7,550 nucleotides of DNA from Rhodanobacteraceae bacterium (lineage in GTDB: Bacteria > Pseudomonadota > Gammaproteobacteria > Xanthomonadales > Rhodanobacteraceae): NCBI GenBank assembly GCA_025928735.1, contig JAICIW010000093.1, positions 1-7,550 of the forward strand, in the 5' to 3' direction. The position numbers and the translations under genes were made by a program. Every line of letters starts with the position of its first letter. The stretch's first letter is position 1. This document shows positions 1 to 5,305 of the stretch, piece after piece. The notes under the pieces are model-generated. The model saw nothing but the letters and a program-made list of their open reading frames with translations. It had not been told where the DNA came from and did no database searches.

Positions 1-597
1 ATCGTGGTGCAGCTTGTCGTTCAAGGCCTGCAATGCACGGGTATCGTCGTCCCGCGCGGGGCGTGCAACGTCGCCGCCCCACAAGGTGTTGTCGATCGCG
101 ATCAGGCCGCCCGCGCGGATCAGTTCCAGGCAGCGTTCGTAGTAGTCGTCGTAGCCGGTCTTGTCGGCGTCGATGAAAGCGAAGTCGTGGCGGCCGGATT
201 CACCCGCAGCGATGCGCGCGTCCAGCGTCCCGGTGGCGGGCGCAATCACCAGCTCGATCTTGTCCGCGACGCCGGCACGCTGCCAGTAGGGTTTGCCGAT
301 CGAGGTGTATTCGGCGCTGATGTCGCACGCCAGCACTCTGCCATCGGCGGGCAGCGCAAGCGCGACGGTGAGCGCGCTGTAACCGGTGAACGTGCCGATC
401 TCGATGGTGCATCGCGCTCCGATCAGCTTGACCAGCAGCGACATGAGCTGGCCCTGCTCGGGTGAAATCTGCATGCCGGCGTGGGCGTGCGAGCGCGTGG
501 CTTCACGCAAAGCCGTCTGTTCGGGGTGCTCGCGCAGGCTGTGGCCGAGCAGGTAGTCGTATACGGTGTCGTCGAGATTGAGGGTGCGGCGGGACAT
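1..597 (-). CDS. Class I SAM-dependent O-methyltransferase, 3' end cut off by window
   Basis: The frame opens at ATG (complement of 595-597) and stays open for 199 codons to the window edge; family members are about 220 residues, so only a short C-terminal piece is missing. An AAGGA six bases upstream supports this start. The product resembles the caffeoyl-CoA/catechol O-methyltransferase family (Methyltransf_3), soluble enzymes that move a methyl group from S-adenosylmethionine to a hydroxyl group with help from a divalent cation. Visible motifs are the SAM-binding E-I-G-T-F-T-G-Y-S at residues 66-74, an acidic residue after the next strand (D92), F-I-D-A-D-K at 141-146 and I-D-N-T-L-W at 168-173. 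D143, D169 and N170 are the expected metal ligands. The substrate cannot be read from sequence. It is transcribed divergently from the asnB leader, so its promoter should lie in 598-699. Confidence 0.9.
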   Translation of the reverse strand, partial: MSRRTLNLDDTVYDYLLGHSLREHPEQTALREATRSHAHAGMQISPEQGQLMSLLVKLIGARCTIEIGTFTGYSALTVALALPADGRVLACDISAEYTSIGKPYWQRAGVADKIELVIAPATGTLDARIAAGESGRHDFAFIDADKTGYDDYYERCLELIRAGGLIAIDNTLWGGDVARPARDDDTRALQALNDKLHHD

Positions 598-699
598 GGG
601 CTTTCCTTGTGCCTCGAAAGCTCAATGTTCGCACTTTCCGGCCGATAGGATTCGGGAAGGCACTTGCACTCGTCCCTGGAATCTGGAAAAGTCACCGCC
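598..699. other. Divergent promoter region, no clear hexamers
   Basis: This 102-bp stretch separates the start of the O-methyltransferase (-) from the start of the putative asnB leader peptide (+), so it should carry promoters for both. I found only weak candidates: a TAGGAT at 646-651 as a possible plus-strand -10, and a TTGCAC at 664-669 without a convincing -10 at the right distance. I therefore call no promoter. No ORF, repeat or operator-like palindrome stands out here. Confidence 0.4.
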
Positions 700-819
700 A
701 TGTCACCGTTTGCTGCCAAGCTTTCTCATGCCCGCGCATTGAATGCGCCGGGTTGCGTGGCGGCCGTCGAAAGTAATCGCGCGAACCATAACGCCAACCG
801 TTGGTGGGCCCGCGCGTAG
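700..819 (+). CDS. Putative Asn-rich leader peptide of asnB (39 aa)
   Basis: A short frame runs from ATG 700 to TAG 817-819. A GGAAAA at 685-690 lies nine bases before the ATG and can serve as ribosome binding site. The 39-residue product has Asn at positions 15, 26, 29, 31 and 33 and ends N-R-A-N-H-N-A-N-R-W-W-A-R-A; four of the eight codons at 775-798 are Asn (AAT, AAC, AAC, AAC). The stop is followed 27 bases later by a strong intrinsic terminator, and asparagine synthetase lies beyond it. This is the layout of the his, trp and leu leader peptides, where translation through codons for the pathway's end product decides termination. The peptide itself probably has no function. In-frame GTG 757 or TTG 739 could also be starts but have poorer upstream sequence. 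That it is translated is inference; short frames are common in GC-rich DNA, and the case rests on codon content plus context. Confidence 0.65.
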   Translation: MSPFAAKLSHARALNAPGCVAAVESNRANHNANRWWARA

Positions 820-881
820 CTGCAAGTTTCAACGAAAGATACGCGACCGAGGCCCGCCCAGTGCGGGCCTCGGCGGTTTTT
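784..881 (+). promoter_or_regulatory. Putative ribosome-mediated transcription attenuator of asnB
   Basis: Three alternative pairings can be drawn. Region 1 (792-797, CGCCAA) pairs with region 2 (801-806, TTGGTG) as six pairs, one of them G-U, around a CCG loop. Region 2 in the form 803-810 (GGTGGGCC) pairs with region 3 (851-858, GGCCCGCC) as eight pairs, one G-U: the antiterminator. Region 3 pairs with region 4 in the 11-bp terminator at 847-873. A ribosome stalled at the Asn codons 784-792 would cover region 1 and free region 2, so antitermination follows. A ribosome reaching the stop at 817 would cover region 2, so the terminator forms. With no translation, 1:2 and 3:4 form together. The geometry is seen in sequence; the mechanism is inferred from known attenuators. 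Confidence 0.6.
847..881 (+). terminator. Rho-independent terminator in the asnB leader
   Basis: The arms 847-857 (CCGAGGCCCGC) and 863-873 (GCGGGCCTCGG) are perfectly complementary over 11 bp with a five-base loop CCAGT. Three bases later comes a run of five T (877-881). This is a strong intrinsic terminator on the plus strand, about 95 bp before the asnB start, with no gene upstream on that strand except the short leader frame. A full terminator placed between promoter region and gene is the expected sign of attenuation. Confidence 0.85.
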
Positions 882-923
882 GCGTGGATGATTTTTTGCG
901 CAGATCCATCCGCAAAACAGACC

Positions 924-944
924 CGGCCATCCGTGGCCGATTTT
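924..944 (+). terminator. Second, weaker terminator-like hairpin before asnB
   Basis: CGGCCA (924-929) and TGGCCG (934-939) form a perfect 6-bp stem closed by a TCCG tetraloop, followed by ATTTT (940-944). The short stem and four-T tract make it weaker than the hairpin at 847-881. It ends 32 bp before the asnB start. It could be a backup terminator, a pause site or an mRNA 5'-end stabiliser; the sequence alone does not decide. Confidence 0.4.
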
Positions 945-962
945 CAACAAGACCCGTTTCAA

Positions 963-968
963 AAAGGA
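963..968 (+). promoter_or_regulatory. Ribosome binding site that fixes the asnB start
   Basis: AAAGGA at 963-968 lies eight bases before ATG 977 but only two bases before the in-frame ATG 971. The spacing favours 977, which also puts the catalytic Cys directly after the initiator Met. Confidence 0.8.
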
Positions 969-976
969 TCATGACC

Positions 977-2659
977 ATGTGCTCGATCTTCGGAATGTTC
1001 GACCTGCAACCGGATGACGACGTCGCTGCGCTGCGTCGGCAGGCGCTGGAACTGTCGCGCCGCCAGCGGCATCGCGGCCCCGACTGGAGCGGCGTGTTTG
1101 TCGACGACAAGGTGATCCTCGTTCATGAACGCCTGGCCATCGTGGACCCGGCGTCGGGCGCGCAGCCGCTGCGCTCGCGCGACGGCGCGTTGGCGCTGGC
1201 GGTGAACGGCGAGATCTACAATCATCGCGAATTGTGCGCGGCCAGCGACTACGACTTCACCACTGGCTCGGATTGCGAAGTCATCAATGCGCTGTACGCG
1301 GCACTGGGCGCCGCGCCGTTCATCAAGGATGGCCTTCCGAAGCTCAACGGCATTTTCGCCTTCGCATTGTGGGACGGTGCCGCGCAGCGCTACCTGATCG
1401 CGCGCGATCCGATCGGCGTGTGTCCGTTGTACTGGGGCCACGATGCGCAGGGTCGCCTGTGCGTGGCGTCCGAGATGAAGGCGTTGACGGGCATGTGCGC
1501 CGACGTGGCGGCTTTCCCGCCGGGGCATGTGTATGACAGCGCCAGCGGCCTGTTGCATCGCTACTACGAAAAGTCCTGGCGCGATTACGAAGCGACGCAT
1601 GGTCATGCGCTGGCACCCGGTGGATTGCGCCGCGCGTTCGAACAGGCCGTCCATCGTCAATTGATGACTGATGTGCCTTACGGCGTATTGCTGTCGGGTG
1701 GCCTCGACTCCTCGCTGGTCGCGGCCTGCGCCGCCAAGTTCTCGCGCGAGCGGATCGAGGATGGCGACTGCAGCGAAGCGTGGTGGCCGCGGCTGCATTC
1801 CTTCGCGATCGGTCTTGCAGATTCGCCCGACCTTGCCGCGGCGCAAATCGCCGCGGAAGCCCTGGGCACCGTGCACCACGGTTTCGTTTACACGTTCCAG
1901 GAGGGGCTGGACGCCGTGCCCGAGGTGATCCGGCATCTCGAGACCTACGATGTCACCACCATTCGCGCGGCCACGCCGATGTATCTGCTGGCGCGGCGGG
2001 TCAAGGCCATGGGCGTGAAGATGGTGTTGTCGGGCGAGGGTTCCGACGAAATTTTCGGCGGCTACCTGTATTTCCACAAGGCGCCCTCGGCCGAGGCCTT
2101 CCACGAGGAAACCGTGCGCAAACTCGACGCGCTGCATGCGTACGATTGCCTGCGGGCCAACAAGGCGATGATGGCGTGGGGCGTGGAGGCGCGCGTGCCG
2201 TTTCTCGACCTCGAATTCATCGACGTGGCGATGGCGATGGATGCCGCGTACAAGATGGCCGGCCCGGGCCGCATCGAGAAACACGTGCTGCGCGAAGCGT
2301 TCGAAGGAGCATTGCCGAAGGAAATCCTGTGGCGGCAGAAAGAACAGTTCAGCGATGGCGTCGGGTATGGCTGGATCGATGGCCTGAAGGTGCACGCGGA
2401 CGACAGCGTGAGCGATCGGGAATTGGCCGCGGCGGCATCGCGCTTTCCGTTCAATACACCGGACACCAAGGAAGCGTATTTCTACCGGCGCATATTCGAA
2501 CAGTTTTATCCGGGTGAGGCCTGCGCCGCGACCGTGCCGGGCGGAAAATCGATCGCGTGTTCGTCGCCCGCGGCGCTGGTTTGGGATCCGGCGTTCGCCG
2601 CCATGGCCGACCCATCGGGCCGAGCCGTGCGCGGCGTGCACGCGCAGGCGCTGGCTTGA
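977..2659 (+). CDS. asnB: Asparagine synthetase B (glutamine-hydrolysing)
   Basis: The enzyme converts aspartate, glutamine and ATP to asparagine, glutamate, AMP and pyrophosphate in the cytosol. The 560-residue product is close to E. coli AsnB (554) along its whole length. N-terminal glutaminase domain, about 1-200: M-C-S-I-F-G gives the N-terminal nucleophile Cys after Met removal, then R-H-R-G-P-D-W-S-G, V-N-G-E-I-Y-N-H (76-83), R-D-P-I-G-V and A-S-E-M-K-A-L. C-terminal synthetase domain: the PP-loop ATP site S-G-G-L-D-S-S (240-246), L-S-G-E-G-S-D-E-I-F-G-G, R-V-P-F-L-D and Q-K-E-Q-F-S-D-G-V-G-Y. Start 977 is chosen because the Cys must follow Met directly; the frame stays open upstream to 743, and that extension would abolish glutaminase activity. 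No catalytic residue seems lost. It stands alone behind an Asn-codon leader and terminator, so supply of charged tRNA-Asn probably controls it. Confidence 0.97.
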   Translation: MCSIFGMFDLQPDDDVAALRRQALELSRRQRHRGPDWSGVFVDDKVILVHERLAIVDPASGAQPLRSRDGALALAVNGEIYNHRELCAASDYDFTTGSDCEVINALYAALGAAPFIKDGLPKLNGIFAFALWDGAAQRYLIARDPIGVCPLYWGHDAQGRLCVASEMKALTGMCADVAAFPPGHVYDSASGLLHRYYEKSWRDYEATHGHALAPGGLRRAFEQAVHRQLMTDVPYGVLLSGGLDSSLVAACAAKFSRERIEDGDCSEAWWPRLHSFAIGLADSPDLAAAQIAAEALGTVHHGFVYTFQEGLDAVPEVIRHLETYDVTTIRAATPMYLLARRVKAMGVKMVLSGEGSDEIFGGYLYFHKAPSAEAFHEETVRKLDALHAYDCLRANKAMMAWGVEARVPFLDLEFIDVAMAMDAAYKMAGPGRIEKHVLREAFEGALPKEILWRQKEQFSDGVGYGWIDGLKVHADDSVSDRELAAAASRFPFNTPDTKEAYFYRRIFEQFYPGEACAATVPGGKSIACSSPAALVWDPAFAAMADPSGRAVRGVHAQALA

Positions 2660-2692
2660 ACGCGATCATCTGTAACCACCGCGCACGGCGGA

Positions 2693-3067
2693 CTATCGGA
2701 GCCAGCGGCCCGCCGCGGTGGCGGTGTTTTCCGGGCTGGTGTTGAACGCGATCGCGGCATCCGGGGCCGCCTTGTGGATCGCGTTGACCAGCGCTTCGAA
2801 AAGAAGCAGGCTTTTCGGCGGAATGCGAATGCCGCCGCCAATCACGACGCAGTCGAAATCCAATTCTGAAAGTGCTTGTTTCACGGCCGCAGCGGCGGAC
2901 TCGTCCGGCTGGATCAGGCATAGTTGAGCATCCCAGCCGCGCGCCTTCATCTCGTGCATGGCCAGGTCGATGCCGGTCTGGATCTTCTCCGCGGTCAGGC
3001 CGGGCGGCAGCGCCGGGTCGCTGAAGTCGACCGATTCGGGTTCCTCTCCGATGAACAACACGCGCAT
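2693..3067 (-). CDS. Conserved-looking hypothetical protein, 124 aa
   Basis: ATG at 3067-3065 is preceded by CGGAG eight bases upstream; a GTG at 3097 would add ten residues but lacks such a site. I cannot assign a function. The product is soluble, without signal peptide or membrane helix. It opens with M-R-V-L-F-I-G-E-E-P-E, then has a P-A-L-P-P-G-L-T-A-E-K-I stretch (18-29), an amphipathic helix, a strand L-C-L-I-Q-P-D (49-55), and C-V-V-I-G-G-G-I-R-I-P-P-K (73-85). It ends near N-T-S-P-E-N. Alternating strand and helix with a glycine-rich turn after the third strand suggest a small Rossmann- or flavodoxin-like alpha/beta fold, perhaps ligand binding; this is inference. From memory, similar short hypothetical proteins occur in other proteobacteria. 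It is convergent with asnB (33-bp gap, no obvious terminator) and divergent from the exported methyltransferase. Confidence 0.75.
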   Translation of the reverse strand: MRVLFIGEEPESVDFSDPALPPGLTAEKIQTGIDLAMHEMKARGWDAQLCLIQPDESAAAAVKQALSELDFDCVVIGGGIRIPPKSLLLFEALVNAIHKAAPDAAIAFNTSPENTATAAGRWLR

Positions 3068-3162
3068 GGTTTTTGCTCCGATGGTGACGGTCTGCACGAA
3101 CGCCGCAAGTGACCGCCTGCCGATTGTCCATGCGCATCCGCGAGATCACAAATCGAGCGAAG

Positions 3163-3177
3163 GTGAACTGCATTCAC
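3163..3177. promoter_or_regulatory. Inverted repeat GTGAA-N5-TTCAC, possible operator
   Basis: Five-base arms GTGAA (3163-3167) and TTCAC (3173-3177) flank CTGCA in the divergent gap between the 124-residue hypothetical protein and the exported methyltransferase. The size suits a dimeric regulator, but arms this short can arise by chance. No known regulator is matched, and no reliable promoter hexamers were found beside it. Confidence 0.25.
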
Positions 3178-3218
3178 GACGGCATTACGCACCTTGCACT
3201 AGATTCGGACGTTTCGGC

Positions 3219-3224
3219 AGGAGG
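3219..3224 (+). promoter_or_regulatory. Strong ribosome binding site of the exported methyltransferase
   Basis: AGGAGG at 3219-3224 lies eight bases before ATG 3233 and is a near-perfect Shine-Dalgarno sequence, which settles the start and so the presence of the signal peptide. Confidence 0.85.
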
Positions 3225-3232
3225 ACGCACCC

Positions 3233-4087
3233 ATGATCGCGAAGCGCGGCAAGGCTGTGGGCGGTTGCATGCTGGTCGCGGCTCTGGCATTCGCCGGGGT
3301 TGGTTTCGCCGCGGAAAATTCGGGACCCATTGCCCAAGGCGATGCGGCGACGATGCTCCAGGAAGCCGTCGCGGGTGCCTGGCGATCGCCCGCCAACAAG
3401 GCGCGCGACCAGTACCGGCACCCGATCCAGACGCTGGAGTTTTTCGGCATCAAGCCGGACATGACCGTGCTGGAACTTGCGCCGGGCGGCGGCTGGTACA
3501 CCGAAATCCTGGCGCCATTCCTGTATGCGCACGGGCACCTCATCGAAGCGACCCCGCCGTCGCGCGGCAACGAACCCAGCCATTTCGAGCAGAAATTGAA
3601 GGCCGATCCGAAAGTGTACGGCCACATCGCGAAAACCATTCCGTTCTGGCCGCCGGATCACGTCGAACTCGGGCCCGACGGTTCGGCCGACATGGTGCTG
3701 ACATTCCGCAACACGCACGACTGGTTGAATCAGAGTCCACGGTCGCTTGATGCGGTGTTCAAGGCCGCGTACAAGGTGCTGAAGCCGGGCGGTGTGTTGG
3801 GCATCACCGACCACCGCGCCAAGCCGTTCGCCGATGCCGCCCAAAGCTCGAAGGAACTGCACCGCATTCCCGAGGATTACATGATCGAAGCGGGCCTTCG
3901 CGCAGGTTTTCGCCTCGCGGGGGTGTCGGAAATCAACGCCAACCCGAAAGATCCGGAAGACGTCAACGTGCATCGCCTGCCGCCGGACCTGGCAGGACCG
4001 GAGTCGGAACACGCGAAGATGAAGGCGATCGGCGAATCGGACAGGATGACGCTGAAGTTCGTCAAGCCTGCTGCAGCCGCCGAGTGA
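3233..4087 (+). CDS. Exported class I SAM-methyltransferase-like protein (COG4798 type)
   Basis: The 284-residue product starts with a typical Sec signal: basic residues K4, R5 and K7, a hydrophobic core at about 9-25, and a likely cleavage site after A26 (G-F-A before A-E-N). The rest looks like a Rossmann methyltransferase of the predicted-methyltransferase group COG4798. It has D-Q-Y-R-H-P before the first strand, V-L-E-L-A-P-G-G-G-W-Y-T-E-I (79-92) as the SAM-binding motif I, a strand with D-M-V-L-T-F-R-N-T-H-D-W, and the post-core V-L-K-P-G-G-V-L-G-I-T-D-H-R (from 182). Motif I carries A-P-G-G-G where the usual pattern is D-x-G-x-G. The substrate is unknown, and SAM is not normally expected in the periplasm, so it may act before export, bind another ligand, or have lost methyl transfer. 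An FMN reductase follows at 37 bp on the same strand and may be cotranscribed. Confidence 0.85.
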   Translation: MIAKRGKAVGGCMLVAALAFAGVGFAAENSGPIAQGDAATMLQEAVAGAWRSPANKARDQYRHPIQTLEFFGIKPDMTVLELAPGGGWYTEILAPFLYAHGHLIEATPPSRGNEPSHFEQKLKADPKVYGHIAKTIPFWPPDHVELGPDGSADMVLTFRNTHDWLNQSPRSLDAVFKAAYKVLKPGGVLGITDHRAKPFADAAQSSKELHRIPEDYMIEAGLRAGFRLAGVSEINANPKDPEDVNVHRLPPDLAGPESEHAKMKAIGESDRMTLKFVKPAAAAE

Positions 4088-4124
4088 GCGCGGCTTATTT
4101 CGAATCAGAAAAGGAACTGAAGAC

Positions 4125-4685
4125 ATGAGCAAGCAACGTCCCGTGATCGCGGTGCTGGTCGGCAGCCTGCGCAAGGGTTCACTCAACAAGCAACTGGCGC
4201 GTGCGTTGGAGAAGATCGCCGGCGACCGTGCGGAGTTTCGCCGCATCCGCATCGACGACCAGCCGCTCTACAACCAGGATTTCGACGGCGACTACCCGTC
4301 GGTTTGCAAGCGGTTGAAGGACGATATCAACGCCTGCGAGGGCGTACTTTTCGTGACCCCGGAATACAACCGTTCGGTTCCGGGCGTGCTGAAGAACGCC
4401 ATCGACATCGCCTCGCGGCCGTACGGTTACAGCGCGTTTTCCGGCAAGCCGGGCGCGGTGATCGGCACGTCGGCTGGCGCCATGTCGACCGCGCTGGCGC
4501 AACAGCATCTGCGCAATATCTGCGTGTTCCTGGACATTCCATTGCTGCAGCAACCGGAAGCATTCGTCCGTTACACCGAAGGCTTGTTCGCGGACGACGG
4601 CAGCGTCACCGACGAAAGCGTCGCAAAGTTCCTTGGCAACTTCGTGGAGAAATACCTGGCATGGGTCAAGCGGTTCATCGCTTAG
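4125..4685 (+). CDS. NADPH-dependent FMN reductase / quinone-chromate reductase family
   Basis: The 186-residue product has the length and motifs of the ChrR/YieF/azoreductase flavoprotein family (FMN_red), cytosolic enzymes that bind FMN and pass two electrons from NAD(P)H to quinones, and often to chromate, azo dyes or other oxidants. The phosphate-binding loop of FMN is G-S-L-R-K-G-S-L-N at 13-21. The second flavin-contacting segment is T-P-E-Y-N-R-S-V-P-G-V-L-K-N-A-I-D at 78-94. A third conserved stretch, I-G-T-S-A-G-A-M-S-T-A-L-A-Q, follows at about 113-126. AAGGA at 4111-4115 lies nine bases before the ATG. The gene follows the exported methyltransferase by 37 bp in the same direction, so the two may share a transcript, but no common pathway is evident. 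Chromate reduction is a family side activity; quinone or flavin reduction is the safer call. The symbol chrR is possible but not certain. Confidence 0.92.
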   Translation: MSKQRPVIAVLVGSLRKGSLNKQLARALEKIAGDRAEFRRIRIDDQPLYNQDFDGDYPSVCKRLKDDINACEGVLFVTPEYNRSVPGVLKNAIDIASRPYGYSAFSGKPGAVIGTSAGAMSTALAQQHLRNICVFLDIPLLQQPEAFVRYTEGLFADDGSVTDESVAKFLGNFVEKYLAWVKRFIA

Positions 4686-4705
4686 GCAGCGCGGCCGCGT
4701 ACTCA

Positions 4706-4755
4706 CCGATTCCGGGTTCCGTTCCCGCTGCGCGTGAGCGGCCCCGGAATGACGA
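4706..4755. repeat. REP-like palindromic repeat, copy 1
   Basis: This element begins CCGATTCCGG (4706-4715) and ends CCGGAATGACGA (4744-4755). Its arms ATTCCGGG (4709-4716) and CCCGGAAT (4743-4750) are perfectly complementary, and inside them CCGCT (4725-4729) pairs with AGCGG (4737-4741), giving a two-tier hairpin. It follows the FMN reductase stop by 20 bp and could also serve as its transcription end, though no T tract follows. Confidence 0.7.
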
Positions 4756-4796
4756 GGTGCATTGATTCGATCCGATCCGTGCTCCCGCGTCTTTTG

Positions 4797-4834
4797 TCGT
4801 CATTCCGGACGCGCGCAGCGCGATCCGGAATCGG
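4797..4834. repeat. REP-like palindromic repeat, copy 2 (inverted)
   Basis: This is the reverse-complement orientation of copy 1. TCGTCATTCCGG (4797-4808) matches the complement of the copy 1 end exactly over 12 bases, and CCGGAATCGG (4825-4834) matches the complement of its beginning over ten. The middle differs and is shorter. It folds on itself: ATTCCGGA (4802-4809) pairs with TCCGGAAT (4824-4831), and CGCG (4810-4813) with CGCG (4819-4822) inside. The two copies are 41 bp apart, a head-to-head pair like the BIMEs of enterobacteria. It ends 8 bp from the stop codon of the convergent membrane-protein gene. Confidence 0.7.
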
Positions 4835-4842
4835 TTCTGCGC

Positions 4843-5247
4843 TCAACGTCCGACTGCGGCATCGCTTTCCGCGTCGGAGCCGTGGCGGTGGCGGTGGCGC
4901 TGCGGTATCAGCGTGAACAGCCCGCCCAGGATCACGAACAGCGGCCACCAGGTGCCCCAGTCGAGCTGGAACAGGAACAGCACGCCTACCAGCACCACGC
5001 CCGCGGCGGAAAGCATTGAGTACATCGCTTCGGCATCGACTTTGCCGACGGCGCGATAGCGTTCATAGGCGTGGGTCAGCGGTGCGAAGGCTGCCAGCAG
5101 GATGATCACCGCCCACCAGTTGCCGTGGTCGAGGAACGCAAGGGTGTAGCCGAGGTTGTTGGCGAGGAACAGTACGCCGATCGCGATGATTGCGATGGCC
5201 GGGAAAATACGCCACTGGCGCGATGGCGAATGGGCGGGTTCGGTCAC
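4843..5247 (-). CDS. Small four-helix membrane protein, LiaI/LiaF-like (DUF5668-type)
   Basis: The start is GTG at 5247-5245, backed by a strong GGAGG six bases upstream; the product is 134 residues. Four hydrophobic segments can be seen: about 14-34, 44-61, 76-95 and 98-114. They form two similar halves, each with G-V-L-F-L (24-28 and 88-92) followed by W-W (44-45 and 100-101), which suggests an internal duplication of a two-helix unit. This matches small inner-membrane proteins of the LiaI/LiaF transmembrane type, often found near envelope-stress or sensor genes, but no such partner is present here. The C-terminal tail is rich in His and Arg (Q-R-H-R-H-R-H) and then acidic. The role is unknown. 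It is divergent from prfB, with a perfect palindrome about 60 bp upstream of its start, and convergent with the FMN reductase across the REP-like pair. Confidence 0.8.
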   Translation of the reverse strand: MTEPAHSPSRQWRIFPAIAIIAIGVLFLANNLGYTLAFLDHGNWWAVIILLAAFAPLTHAYERYRAVGKVDAEAMYSMLSAAGVVLVGVLFLFQLDWGTWWPLFVILGGLFTLIPQRHRHRHGSDAESDAAVGR

Positions 5248-5305
5248 GTGTCACCTCCGTCGCAATGACGGCTCCACTCTAGGCCACGCGCGTCCGGACC
5301 GCCAG

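Noticed and set aside
664..692. Promoter with -35 TTGCAC (664-669)
   Set aside because: At 16-18 bp spacing there is no acceptable -10 hexamer, and it would start transcription inside or beyond the leader ribosome binding site.
700..881. Reading the leader as a Trp attenuator because of the WW codons
   Set aside because: The next gene is asnB, Asn codons outnumber Trp codons five to two, and a stall at the TGG codons would cover the antiterminator arm instead of freeing it.
743..976. In-frame upstream extension of asnB (78 extra residues)
   Set aside because: The extension crosses a strong intrinsic terminator and would bury the N-terminal catalytic Cys that must follow the initiator Met. 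ATG 977 has the proper ribosome binding site.
959..2641. Long open frame antisense to asnB (560 codons)
   Set aside because: Long antisense frames are usual opposite GC-rich genes with third-position GC bias. The product has low-complexity His/Arg-rich composition and no ribosome binding site or family motifs.
2660..2692. Bidirectional terminator between asnB and the hypothetical gene
   Set aside because: The 33-bp gap shows no stable stem with a T tract on either strand.
2451..3173. Alternative 240-codon minus-strand frame over the 124-residue hypothetical gene
   Set aside because: It overlaps the asnB end by about 200 bp, is Arg/Pro-rich as frame shadows are, and lacks a ribosome binding site. 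The 124-residue frame has ordered alpha/beta pattern and a good site.
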